Below, piece by piece: positions 49,197 to 60,601 of a DNA stretch of 64,000 bases. Position 1 is the stretch's first letter. Every line of letters begins with the position of its first letter. The notes below the pieces were generated by a model. The model saw nothing but the letters and a program-made list of their open reading frames with translations, did no database searches and was not told the DNA's origin. A program made the translations under genes and the position numbers. Origin of the DNA: Rhynchonema sp. JSB1_4 (lineage: Eukaryota > Nematoda > Chromadorea > Monhysterida > Xyalidae); NCBI GenBank assembly GCA_030248065.1, contig JASAMV010001714.1, forward strand, positions 62,001 to 126,000, in the 5' to 3' direction.

Positions 49197-50641
49197 TATA
49201 AAGGTCGAGACTGCCCGGCAGTGGCAGTCAGTAATCTTTGAATGCCCATTCGGTAAGCTCATCAACAAAGCAAGAACAGCAGACAGCAGGCAGCGGTCAA
49301 TGGACACAGAGCAATGGGCAATCACCACAAGCAGTCACTGCCTTGCCGGAGGTCACTTCTGCCTGCCTCTCCCTGACTGCTCCTGCTCGGGGAGTCAGTA
49401 GTATGTATGTAAATCGACTTTTAGACTGTAAAACGCCGTACATTTTAGCTTTTGGCCAGCAGATAGCGAATATGAATGAGCGTGATTAAATTCCCTGAAC
49501 AGATAACGACTGCAGGCGTGATATGCATAGAAGCGGCTGAATTACTCATGAATACTAGCACCTGAGTTAAGGTAAGATGCACTCGTTTGAATTATATAAT
49601 CAACTCAGGTGGTTATCGGCCTGTGTGGCCGCGTCATGATACCTGTGCGCCTTGGGACTAACGGTAAAGTAGTTGTCATACGGCATTAACCCAACACAAT
49701 TTCAGTTTTGACCGGTCATAAATTTATGTAGAAATTACATATGTATGCTTGGGAACGAAATATGCATAGAATGTGAGAGTGAACGACCTTGCGCAAAGCA
49801 ACGTTTGGGTGCTAATTCTTAATTTTGACTCTGTACGTAAAAATTTGCAAAATTAATACTAGCTAATGGTTCTTGTTCTTGGCCCATTGCACTGAAAGCG
49901 ACATATATGTACCTACCTACTGTACATACGTATTTTGTATGAGCTATACAATCCAGATCAAAATGATACATTTGTGGACGCACATCCAGGCAAACTGATT
50001 TCCGGTCAGCTCAAACTGACACCTCTGAATTACATTTGAAAAAGCAGGCAATTACAGTAATCGTGCACGTAACGGGGTGCAAAGGTGGTCAGCATTGGAA
50101 TGAATATTCAACCAAAAAAATTCGTTCCTTGGAAACAGGAAACCTGGCTTACAAAGCTCGCAAACATAACATGAGGGAGGGACCCAGAGAGGCTTGAATA
50201 AACTTTGCGTTATCGCGGACCTCACTTAGGGTAGGCCTTCACCATAATATTAAAGCCTCATGAACGTTATAGAAAAAAGGTTCCTGAATGAAATACTGTA
50301 CATACGTATAAATGTCAGGTTTGTACACGCGTGTCAAATCAGCTCTGCCAACTGGCAGATGATTCAGGTATGAAATGTGAAAATTATTGTACGGCTGGGC
50401 TGTCCAGTCAGTCCGCGACCAATTGCGGACCAGAGGCACTTTTCACCTGCCGGTATTCGAAATGGACGACAAACGGGGAAACGTGCTGAGAACAACCGAA
50501 GTTGCTTTACTCACGTAGCTTATTAGGCACACGGCACAATTGAGTACCCGTGGGTTGAAGTTGAGTCGTGAGGTGGCAAAGAATAATTATCTGTTCATGA
50601 GATGCCCATTTGATTGCCGTTGTTAATACGTGTTCGCGTTC
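49197..50641. other. Stretch without a supported gene
   Basis: Intergenic sequence with TATG/CATA microsatellite pieces near 49400 and 49910. No convincing exon on either strand. Confidence 0.4.
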
Positions 50642-51198
50642 CAAGGGCGGATCCAGGGGGGCCACAGGGGCCATGGCCCCCTCCTTTGGTCCATTTGGCC
50701 CCTGAAGGGGGCACTGTTTCGGAAGAAAGAAGAAAAAATGACCCCTAAATTGCAGGATTTTCATTCTGATACACTTCAAAAGTCCAAAAATCGCGCGCTT
50801 CGCGCGTCAGATACACCCATTTTCAGTGAAATTTCGCTCTCGCGCGCGCAATAAGTGCCAAAATTTCGCTTTTGTGTAATACTAGACGGGACCCGTGCCT
50901 ACGGCCCGGCTACAGCGCCGCGCCGTGCCCCCCCCCCCCCCCCCCCGAAGACCCGTTAGCATACCCAAAGCTACCCGTAAAATTGACCCGTCCGCCCTTC
51001 CCAGGGAGGGGGCCACAGACACACACAGACATACATACATACGCCTTCCTGTTTTAGTAGTACAGATTTGGTGTAAACAGCACGAAATTCTAAACAAGCA
51101 CTGGATAAAAATGACTTTTCAAAACTGGAACAAGTACTGGATAAAAATGACTTTTTGGATTTGGCCCCTCCCTTGGCCAAAAGCTGGATCCGCCACTG
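50642..51198. mobile_element. Non-autonomous hAT element with 8-bp TSD
   Basis: Left end CAAGGGCGGATCCAG, right end CTGGATCCGCCACTG, and an exact 8-bp duplication TCGCGTTC at 50634-50641 and 51199-51206. The terminal CAGTGGCGGATCCAG form is typical of hAT ends. The inside holds a C homopolymer (about 50927-50946), a CATA microsatellite and CGCGCGCTTCGCGCG words, and no transposase. Confidence 0.88.
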
Positions 51199-51398
51199 TC
51201 GCGTTCGCACCCTTTTTGAAACATCAGTGAGGCACATCTCAGTGCAAAAGCAGACTTGGCACGATGTACCCATTGTTGTCCCTAACATGGGTGGTAGGAC
51301 TTGACCGCACCCGGATTTCCCAACGCGATCGACGTTCCAACTTGCTCATCAGGCAGGCAGCACCTTTCTGAACCGGTCACAAGCACACCAGCTGAGCA

Positions 51399-51931
51399 CT
51401 AACTTGTGTCATCTTCATCTGAGCCCTCAAGCGCGAATGTCGCATTGTCCAATTCCACGGATTGATGTTCTGCATCGGCATTCGCAGCGTTCTCGATTGG
51501 TTGCGTTCGATACCAGATTCGTTCACTGATCCACATTTTGTTAATTGTTGAGTTTTCGATGCGGTGATAGAACTTCTGCAAGTATTTCCCACGCTGGAAA
51601 CTGACCTGCATAAACAGAAGCAAGTGTCATACAAATAAAGGCTGGATGAACGCAGAAATTCAAATGCAAGCATTCTGCGCCCACAATTTTGGAATACGAG
51701 TGGCACCTCTGGGCAATGGCGTGTGGCCACTGGACGACAGAATCAGTTATTTACGCCGGTGTGAGCGTGGGCCAAAAACAAGACGAGCATAAAACTGACG
51801 ACAGCAGAAGGCACACATGCACTTACTTCATTTAGCATTTGCTCACTGTGTCTGTCACAGACTACGGGATAGCAGGTGAAGTGCTTCTGCCATGCACAGA
51901 TGCAGATAGCCAGAATTAGAAAAGCACCAAT
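51399..51931 (-). CDS. C-terminus of an unrecognised membrane protein
   Basis: Minus-strand exons 51827-51931 and 51399-51605 join in phase 0 (GTAAGT donor, TTATGCAG acceptor). The first encodes a membrane segment IGAFLILAICICAW, then KHFTCYPVVCDRHSEQMLNE. The second encodes VSFQRGKYLQKFYHRIENST and MWISERIWYRT followed by an acidic tail ending EDDTS-stop. The family and the upstream exons are not known. Confidence 0.5.
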
Positions 51932-52113
51932 CTGGTAAAATACGGCGGCACCTTATATTGAAAAAACCACGTTGGCTCCCGAACAACTGAAGCGTTCAAG
52001 TTTATTATAATGCTATCAATACATACTTGGTTCGAACAAAACATGGGCGTGACGAATAATGGGATCAAGACTTTTTTGGAACGATGACTTTTGTTCTTCA
52101 TAATTTCGGGCTC

Positions 52114-52256
52114 GCATTACAATAGTCAACCCAAGTAATCAAATTACTTCGTCACCTCACAACTTACCCCGAATGCCATGTAGTATTTCTCGCGCTCACT
52201 GGGGGCTGCTGTGAGTTGACGAAATGATTGGACTACTTGAGTTGACCACTGCAATA
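52114..52256. mobile_element. 143-bp hairpin MITE, family A copy 2
   Basis: Related to 49046-49196: arms AGTCAACCCAAGTAATCAAA and the inverse GGACTACTTGAGTTGACCA, core CTCACTGGGGGCTG. It lies about 175 bp downstream of the PPCDC stop. Confidence 0.85.
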
Positions 52257-52430
52257 TTTGTCTAGTTTCGTGCAAGTGCGTTTGGCGAACACACACCACG
52301 CTGGGTATGTACATCGGCAGGTTTGATTGATTTGGTCATCTTACAAGCTGACATGTGAAGTCTGTATTCGGTACCGGCAGCATATGCTGTGCCCCAGAGC
52401 ACTGCACGTGCACGGAACGGACATGTATCC

Positions 52431-53959
52431 CTAATTAAACGACACAACACTGAATCTGTTTTTCACATCACTGTTCACAATTGACGCAATCATTCTCACT
52501 TCAGCCATAGCCCCGTATCCCTTGTCGCCACAAATCAGTTCCTTCTCAATGGCTGGGATTTCCCGGTATTGCAACAGTCCCTTCAGTATCTCCATATGCT
52601 TGTACGTGAGTGGATGTTCCCACATGTAGGTGTTCATGGCGGGCGCAAAGAATAGTGGCTTGCTCGGCTCCCAGGCTCGGATCTGCAAGGTTGTGATTTT
52701 GGGCTGGTCCAACTTCCAGATTCCTGTTGAATCTTCGGGATTTCAGCTCAGCTACTCAATAAGGGAATGTGGACTCTTTTAAGGTCACATACCAAAATGG
52801 CACTGTAATCTAACCGAAATGATCGAAAATTGAGACAGACCAACGACGTCAATAGATTATCGCACAATCCATTCGCTATTTTGCCCATCGTGTTCGCATC
52901 CAATGGCGCGATCAACAACGCATCCGCCCATCGACGTAATTCAATGTGCAACACACTGTCACCTGCAATGTTCAAACACGTGGGATGAATTCAATCGGTT
53001 TACCCTGTAAAACATCACGACTAATGTTTCATAGCGAGACCTACTGCACATCAAAGATTCTAGGTCTTCGGTTCACCTTTTCAACAAAAGTATGCCCAAC
53101 GCAAAATAAGCGCACCCCTGTTCTGCCACATGGTCCATTCGTGTTCATCGACATAGACGAGCACATCGTGGGGCATTGCGTTGTCCACGCGTGACACGAA
53201 ATGCATGGCTGCACTTGTGCACACAACACGAATGACCAGACGATCGGCACTGCATTGTTTGTAGAGTTCCGCTATTAGATCCGGTAGTTTGATCGCTGCC
53301 ACGCTACCTGTCGCAATGGAACGGACATGATAATGAAGTTCACTTTTGATCGCACAAGAACAACAAGCTAGGAATTGATGACACCGTGTGTCGCTGCACG
53401 AGAAATGGTTTGACGTTGACGCGCGGTTACACAGCTCGCTAGTTTCTACGAGTCTACGTAATCACCTGCTGCATTCGCACTGACGATAACCCGGTGCACT
53501 GCCATCATATTGATCATCATTGCACAATCTTACCAAAAAGAACAACCAACCGGTAACCCCAATGACCAGATGATACTTGGACGGATCGCGTCTAAAAACT
53601 CTGTGTTTCGGGGTCAACTGCACACCAGGGCTGCTACTTTGATGGGCATCAGACGACGTCGCTGTGCTTTGGGCCACAGTGGCACTGGTGTCGTCAGGAC
53701 AGGGTCGCTTGGCAGTGGATGGACAGGGTGTCGACTGCTTGACGTTCTAAATGCAACAGGAAGTTGATTCTGAAATAAACAATCATTCCCTAAATAAAAA
53801 GCACAAGTTCGTCATTTGTATTGTAACCATTCCAACCGGTGCATCAACTTCGGTGTCAGCGATGACGACCTCTTCATCATTTGCGACGGCTTCAGACCTC
53901 TCCTCAGCTTTTTGGTTTGTTTCGGGAACAGTAACATCGAAGTATCGCGCTGGATACAT
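52431..53959 (-). CDS. PPCDC: Phosphopantothenoylcysteine decarboxylase
   Basis: Flavoprotein that decarboxylates 4'-phosphopantothenoylcysteine to 4'-phosphopantetheine in coenzyme A synthesis. Exons 53828-53959, 53551-53746, 53116-53307, 52841-52962 and 52431-52682 join in phase to about 297 residues. Family motifs: YHLVIGVTG then GSVAAIKLPDLI (FMN loop), DEHEWTMWQNR, DSVLHIELRRWADALLIAPL with the active-site His, DANTMGKIANGLCDNLLT, FFAPAMNTYMWEHP (the PAMNxxMW motif) and CGDKGYGAMAE. Human PPCDC is 204 residues; the extra 95 or so are an N-terminal Ser/Thr/Glu-rich extension in the first two exons, whose assignment is less sure because no Met precedes the FMN loop in the second exon. The start is the first Met of the outer exon. 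Confidence 0.9.
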
Positions 53960-53999
53960 TTCGAATCTGAATTTCGACAAAGTTGAGTGTCCAACGCAC

Positions 54000-54759
54000 G
54001 AATAACAATTCCACACATACTGTATATGTTCGATAACTATTTCCCATCAGGTATATTCTGCGTGACATCAGACCGAAACACGAATTCTTTTCTTTTCACG
54101 AAGTACACAGCAGGATTCGTCATTGAGCTTTTTATTGCACAACACTTGTGATTGACACCGGGGGAATGAAGTAGTTCAGGCGGGACACGAATACCTCGGT
54201 AGACCAGGCATTGATATGCATGACGACATAAAAGCAAGAACGACGATACATAAAAATGTCGTAAATTACACATAGAAATTCAACATGTGGTCAAGTCCCG
54301 GTGCATAAGACTCACTGATGAGTTTTAGTGAACCGTAAAGAAACGGCTCAACTGTTGCCGACAAAAGATAAATCTTTCCCAAAATGTGACTAGCAGGTAT
54401 AAACAGCAGAGTCAAACTACAATAAACGCGCTAGATCAGTATTACACGTGACAAAATTAGAACTACAAGTACGACACCCATGCCATAGTAAATTCCAAAA
54501 TAATCCGTAAATCTTCTGCAACAAATTACCCACCGAAACCCAATGCCCATATAGCTTATAGATAAGACAATCTTGATCTGATCAGCCAAGTCTAGTCTTC
54601 TTTACATTGGTTCAAAAACTGCTGCAAGAGCCCTCAGGCACAATTTAGTAACATACAGCTTGAGTCGACTGATTTTTAGCAAACAAAGCAAGCAACAGAA
54701 TGAATGAGAACGTGAAAGCCGTTTCTCGGCTGGGTCCAAAATCCGCAGTGTCACACCCA
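54000..54759. other. Intergenic stretch, no supported gene
   Basis: Lies between the PPCDC 5' end and the GCLM 3' end. AT-rich, with no exon or inverted-repeat element recognised. Confidence 0.4.
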
Positions 54760-57286
54760 TCAATCACTTTCAAATCTGACCACATAACCCTTCTTCGTGA
54801 TCACCGATCGTGTACGTATCATGACCGTATACCTGGCAGCCCAAGCAGCGTGCCATTTGGCACACAGAGCGTCCTCAATGCCCAGGTCTTCGCTGCAGAT
54901 CTGACGCAGAATATCCGATTTGGGGAATTGCTTCGGATCATTGTGCGTCAACAGGGAGATGTCGTGATCGCGCGCGTATTGCTGCAATTCGGCCGGCACC
55001 TGGAAATGCCATCTGGCTTAACTTGGCTGATATGAAGAACCGAAATGGTCACTATCGCTATCGATCATCTGCGGGGGACCACATGATCGCGGCAATCTGC
55101 TGATACACTTGCCGTTGCCACAACAAAAGGTGAATGTTTTATTTGCTTCAAGTAATCTTTTTTTAGATTGCTTTATATTTTAGTGGTCGTGTCACAATAC
55201 GAACTTTCGAGTAAATAAAGGTAAACTACACCAACATGAGCTCCATTTCGCAGCAGAATGGTGAAACATTCAGACGTGGCTGCGGATTTGGGAAATGTTA
55301 CACGTTGATGAAGAACACAAAATGGGGCATGATGATTTTCTCTTTCTATTCGTTTTGAATACACGCCACCTTCGAAATCGGGCTCGTGTTGGTAAGTTTG
55401 CGTTTACGTTCTGGTGTCGTCTGTAGAATATCGGACTTCAGCAAAAGAGCAAAATATTTGTCGGCTACGGAGAATTTTCTGGACGACGTTGCCCAAAGCA
55501 CAAGGAATTATAATGTCTGTTAGAGTGAACTGCAAAGCCCAATCCCCAACCGTGCAACAGCCGTCAATATTGTAATGATCAATGTCGGGCTTGACATGTT
55601 GAGCCCAATCATGCAATGCCTTCAATTCGTGCACGTCCAAATCAGCCACGCCCAACTTCAACACCCGTTGATCGTCAGCCACCAGTCGTTCGAGGTACTG
55701 CCACGCCGGTTTGATTGCTTCCAGCCATGCCTCGGCTAGTGCTGTGTCACTCGCATTTGCCGGTTGGTCGATCTGGACGGAAATGAATGGGCAATTATAT
55801 GGGCTAAACAACAATTCAGCTTCGCCATCGGAGAAACGAAGAAACCTTCTCTGACTTTATTTCGAATAATATTCAAAACCGCACTAGGCGGGGCGAGATC
55901 TCGCTTCTGTTCAGCTAATCTTGGGGTTGAATAAGTAGCAACTAACATCGAAATCAGGAAAGCTGACAATCAACTGTTCAACTCTGTCAGTCTGCAGCGA
56001 TCCAAACACGGATTCAATGCAATTGTGCATGTCATTCACAGCATTGCTCATATCGCTCAGGAATATTTTCAGCGTGATCTTTAGATCATTGCGATTTTCG
56101 GCCTTGACCGATGGCGAACAACGTTGCTCATCTCGTTGACACAAAGTGATCGCGTCCGCATTTGATGAACATCTGAAACATCATGCGGCGAATTATGTTT
56201 ACGACCCGCATAGGATTTTTTGAGCTATGAACTGTACAGCAACGTAACGTGGAATCTTGGTTCTTTGCTCCGTCCTGCCCTTTCAAGACAACGGTGAACT
56301 AGATGCCCAGCCAAGACCCACCAGGTTCATAGATGTGGCTTTTGAAAAAATCAAAACTGTACCTACCAGCAACACGATAAAGACATGGTTTAACTTTCAA
56401 ATCCAAATGCAAATTGCGTTGAAACCTGTTGACCACAGAAAACCCAAAAAGATACAATTGTAGATTTGCAACCACTTTCAAATGCACGGTCTTGAGTGCT
56501 AAAAATCAGTGAGGTCAATTGCGGGAACACCTACATACGAATAGGGTTAGAGAGATGTCGGGTGTCGGGTGCCAAAAAAGTGTAGGTGTCGGGTGTCGGG
56601 TACCCCCAGATGTCGGGTGTCGGGTTTTTTCGGACCCGACACCCGACACCCGACACTTACGGTTCAAAACATCAGTATTGCTTGAGAGAAGAATTTTGAG
56701 AGAAAATTTTCTTCGAACCAAATGTTTCCGAAGACGCAGAATATGGCATTTTGGTGTTTATTTCGTGTGAAAATACTTGAATTCAGTAACTTGAGCCAAA
56801 AAATTGCACTCATGATGCTAATGAGCAAAAATTTGCCTGTTTTTGGTCCAAAAACAGGTGTCGGGTGTCGGGTTTTTTTCAAAAACTAGATGTCGGGTGT
56901 CGGGTTTTTTTGCAACTGTCGGGTGTCGGCTTTTTTCTGAGATGTCGGGTGTCGGGTACTTCCAGATGTCGGGTGTCGGGTACCCCCCCGACCTCTAACC
57001 CTACATACGAATACCTATTATTGCCACTTTGATCGAGGATCAACGGGTTCCACTGCTCCAGTTGCAGTTTGATGCATTCCTGCAATTCCTCAGCGCTGTT
57101 GGTGAATCCCTTGAATCTCAAATCCAGCCATTCATTGATGTTGCCAGTGTGCAGCTCGAAAGCGCGCTTTTCGCGAAAAAATGTGGCCAGATTTTTTGGA
57201 TGCTGACAGGAACAGACAGAAGACGGTGAGGACACCGTACTGTCGGCACCTGCTGATCGTTTGGCGTTCATGTCCATCGCAATCAT
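54760..57286 (-). CDS. GCLM: Glutamate-cysteine ligase regulatory (modifier) subunit
   Basis: Regulatory subunit that lowers the glutamate Km and glutathione inhibition of GCLC, the first enzyme of glutathione synthesis. Exons 57015-57286, 55947-56172, 55551-55772 and 54760-54999 join in phase to 319 residues (274 in human). The first holds FELHTGNINEWLDLRFKGF, matching the family's LHLQTGN motif, the second DLKITLKIFLSDM and VEQLIVSFPDFD, the third VLKLGVADLDVHELKALHDW of the aldo-keto reductase-like barrel, the fourth ISLLTHNDPKQFP and ARYTVMIRTRSVITKKGYVV at the end. The start is the first of three clustered ATGs. An MITE sits about 12 bases inside intron 1, beyond the donor. The N-terminal extension is Ser-rich. 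Confidence 0.93.
56543..57002. mobile_element. 460-bp element of TGTCGGG repeats with 10-bp TSD
   Basis: Ends AGGGTTAGAG and CTCTAACCCT are exact inverted repeats flanked by ACATACGAAT at 56533-56542 and 57003-57012. A 9-10 bp duplication points to a Mutator-like element, although 8 bp (hAT) cannot be excluded because of flanking base matches. The outer parts are tandem TGTCGGGTGTCGGGT words and the middle is unique AT-rich sequence. It lies in GCLM intron 1. Confidence 0.85.
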
Positions 57287-58123
57287 AGCACACTCCCGGT
57301 GGCCTGAAACATTATGAACATGTCCATGAAATACATAAGCAGATTGGCCCTTTCATGCAGATGGGAAATAATTTTTCCACGCATCTTCCCAGGAGGAAGT
57401 TTTTGCTACTTTTCCTTGAACCGTATTGGAAAAAATTTGTTTGTTGGAAAAATTCTTTCTTTTTTTTCATTCCCTTTCACAATAACTGTCCCAGTCAACA
57501 CACAGTCCAAGACTCGCCTGTGGGCCAAGGCGGTTCCACGTCAACATTTTGACAGAGATAGTTTCATGGGACTTGACGACCCCAATTTTCGAAGACAAGG
57601 ACCACGCATCGTCACAAAATGCGTACACGTTTATCCAATGAGCCACAGTGATTAACCGACACACATCGCACACGAGTGTTGATGACTTGATAAACGAAAT
57701 GAATGACAATAATGCAAAAAAATAGGTTTCTTTCAAGGACAATTTGAAGAATCACAGGGAAACGCGGTCACTTATTGAGCAGTCGCTGCCTTTCTCATTT
57801 AGCAGCACTGATCAGCCGATTAGTAAATCAATCAGGATCTATTAAAGACGGTCATACATACCAAAAACGTTGACCACGAATTTACACGTACCAACCGGGG
57901 ATCAGTACCGCCTTTTTACATAGCAAAAACGAGCTTATTCACAAAGTGACCGTAACGATGAGACGAAACCAAATACAAAACCATTTTGCGCACTCTGCTT
58001 GAATGAGGAACGAGACGAAAATAAAACGGAAGAGAAAAAACGTGTCGAATAAAAATTTTGCTGGACAAAAAGTAAGTTTGTGATGAATGAGAGCAGCAGA
58101 GGTATTAGCACAGAACAACGTTG
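57287..58123. other. Intergenic stretch between GCLM and UBE2M
   Basis: Contains the presumed GCLM promoter and the UBE2M 3' flank. Polypyrimidine runs near 57450-57475. No exon supported. Confidence 0.4.
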
Positions 58124-59011
58124 TTAGGACGTCCTGAGCGTGCGATCGAATTGTGTGCTGCCCACGTAGCCACCGCGCATCGCTTTCTGCACGTTCGCCT
58201 CGAACTGTCGTTTACTGGTTTGCAGCACGTCTGCTGCCTCTTTGTTCAACGGGTCTTCGGGATTCGGCTCCTGAAATTCTGTTGCAACCACAGTTCTGTT
58301 TTCAATCTTCACAGGTCGCACAACGAACTTGGAACGTTGGGGTTACACCAACCAAAAATAGATACTGTAATCCATAGACGATGGCTGTGATGGTGAGCAC
58401 AGGTTTCCAGTCTTCGCTGAAACAAGGAATGATCAAGTATGTGACACTTAAGTTTGCTTTCAAAATCAAAAAATATAGCAACCATAGAAACCGACCGCAG
58501 AATATTTAGGCAAACATTGCCTTCCAGGTCGATATTTGGATGATATACAGTTTGTTTGCATTTGACCTTTGGTGGTTCATGTGGATAATTCACGCCAACC
58601 GTGAATGAGAAGTCAAATTTACCCGATCGATAATATCCCTAAAATGGGTGAAACATAGTACTTGTGGTGAACAGAAAGTAAAAACAAAGTTTTTAGGTGT
58701 AAAAAAACAGCAGCCTGCCGTTTGCGCTCACTTCATCTGGTAAAATGCTAATTGTGAAGTTCATAAGGTCGTTGGGATCAGGAACATCCATCTTGCACGT
58801 TTTTGGCAGCTCCAAATCGGCGATGTCTGAAAGCAGCAAGAGTTAGTTCATGGATGTGTTGGGTTGCTTCTTGTTCGCAATGTGAGACGACAGCTTTACC
58901 AAACAAACCTTTTTGTAATCGTAGCTGAGCAGCGGTCTGTTTGTTTCTTGAGCTGGTGCCGGCACCTTCACCGCTCTTGTTTTGGTCCTTCAGACTGAAC
59001 AGTTTGATCAT
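58124..59011 (-). CDS. UBE2M: NEDD8-conjugating enzyme UBC12
   Basis: E2 enzyme that takes NEDD8 from the NAE E1 and passes it to cullins. Exons 58909-59011, 58732-58826, 58496-58638, 58353-58416 and 58124-58270 join in phase to 183 residues, the same length as human UBE2M. The N-terminus [12 protein letters not shown] is the UBC12-specific extension that docks the E1. The core reads [53 protein letters not shown] with the E2 HPN motif, then [11 protein letters not shown] with the catalytic Cys, [20 protein letters not shown], and [17 protein letters not shown]. The end [15 protein letters not shown] is typical. The start is the family start. Confidence 0.96.
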
Positions 59012-59664
59012 TGTTCGTGGGCGTGCGATGCGAGAGATCAGGATCAATGACGCACGACGGTATGTGAACGAACGCTCAGAGATTGTGGCAGCAGAGCAAA
59101 GACGGTCAGCAACGATGACGGCCAATGAAAACAACGCGCAGGCTGGCAGAAAGCACGTTGTTGCGCGGTGGCAAGGTGATGACTTGTCCAATTAATTTGT
59201 TAATCTAATTTTTTCTGTTTCCATATGTTTTGGATGTTGGAAATAAACTGGTTGGTTGGATTGGATTCACTGGTTGGTTCTGTTTTTTTTGTCACGGCAA
59301 CCGCAAGCTGCAAAACGGTGTTTATCTTTATCAAACGCTGGCAAGCAGCCATCAGTTTGCCTTGCCCACAAACCACCCAAACTCCGCCTACCGGGTACAC
59401 GCCCGTGAGACGAGGAGTTGTTCGATTTGGCTGTGTATTTCATTTGATTCAGAGGCCTAAGCCTAAGAGCAAGCCAAAGCCTAAATATAAATACACATGA
59501 AAAGTTATTGCCAGCAGAAATTAACCTTCAAAGACGTTGTACGGGGAATTTCAAAGGCCGGAAATGAATTTCACCTCAATATGAGGCTATCAGTGCGACT
59601 TTTTTTGTCAATACCAGAGCCCACCCCCAATACCCAATACCTCAAATGGGACCCAACCCAATAC
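59012..59664. other. Upstream flank of UBE2M, no supported gene
   Basis: Probable UBE2M promoter region followed by sequence leading into CCCAATACC repeat words from about 59610. No core promoter motif can be assigned with confidence. Confidence 0.4.
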
Positions 59665-60395
59665 CAGTGTAGTTCCTGGGGGGGAGAGGTACACTAACCG
59701 CCGCGACCAATGTACACTAGTACACTAACCGCCGCGCCAGGTACACTAACCGCCTCAATTTCTGCCTAAAATAAGCAATTTTAGGCCTAAAATTGGCATT
59801 TTTAGGCCTAAAATGGGTGATTTTTAGGTCAATGTTGTCAAAAGTAGCCAAAATACCCTTTTTATGGAGAATTTTTTCCAAAAAGGGCCAAAAATCGGTC
59901 AAAATTCTAACCTCAAAAAGTGACTTTTTCCTGAATTTGGGTCTTCCCCCTCCCCCCCCCAGGGAGGTACACTAACCGCCGCACGGAAAAAAGGGGTAGG
60001 TACACTAACCGCCGCGCCGGACCAGGAACTACACTGCCCAATACCTAATACTCAGGTCGAGACCCAATACCCAATACCGACCCAATACCTAAAAATTCCA
60101 AACTTTTTTTTAAAAAATGGGTCTGTTTTGGGTTTTTGATCGAATACTAAGTAAAATATGACTGAATTTCTCATTCTTCTTAACATTGCAGCTAAAAAAT
60201 AGCGATTTCAAAGGCTAAAAAATTGAAAATTTTTCACCATTTCAGGGCTCTGAGGAGAAAAATAGGGCAAAACGGTGGTATTGGGTGGCACCCAATACCT
60301 GGAAAACACCCAATCCAATACCCAATACCCAATACCAGGCCCACACCCAATACCCGCCCCCAATACCTGGTATTGGGTATTGGGTGATATTGGGT
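59605..60395. repeat. CCCAATACC-rich repeat element
   Basis: Dispersed CCCAATACC/GGTATTGGG words on both sides of an inserted hAT MITE, ending in a tight hairpin (AATACCTGGTATTGGGTATT) near 60360-60390. The same words recur at 63113-63160. Non-coding. Confidence 0.75.
59665..60036. mobile_element. hAT MITE E1 with 8-bp TSD
   Basis: CAGTGTAGTTCCTGG at the left, CCAGGAACTACACTG at the right, and an exact duplication CCCAATAC at 59657-59664 and 60037-60044. The inside has repeated ACACTAACCGCCGCG words at both ends around a central palindromic region of TTTTAGGCCTAAAA words. No transposase. Confidence 0.92.
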
Positions 60396-60601
60396 ATCGC
60401 CCCCCACCGCCCCCCCCCCCCACACTCCCCCCCCCCCCCCCCCACAGAGGCCCGCCACCACGCCCCCCTAAGGGGGGGGGGGGGGCCCCCCCCCACCCCC
60501 CGGCCACACCACTGGCCCCACCGCGCCCCCCCCCCCCCCCCCCCCCCCGGGGGGGAGGGAAGCACCCCGGGGGCCGAAAAAAGGGTGTTTTTTGCATGCA
60601 T
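60396..60601. repeat. Poly-C / poly-G block
   Basis: Long runs of C with a block of G (60472-60486) and short breaks. It can fold on itself or form G-quadruplex or i-motif structures. Open frames through it are composition artefacts. Confidence 0.85.
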
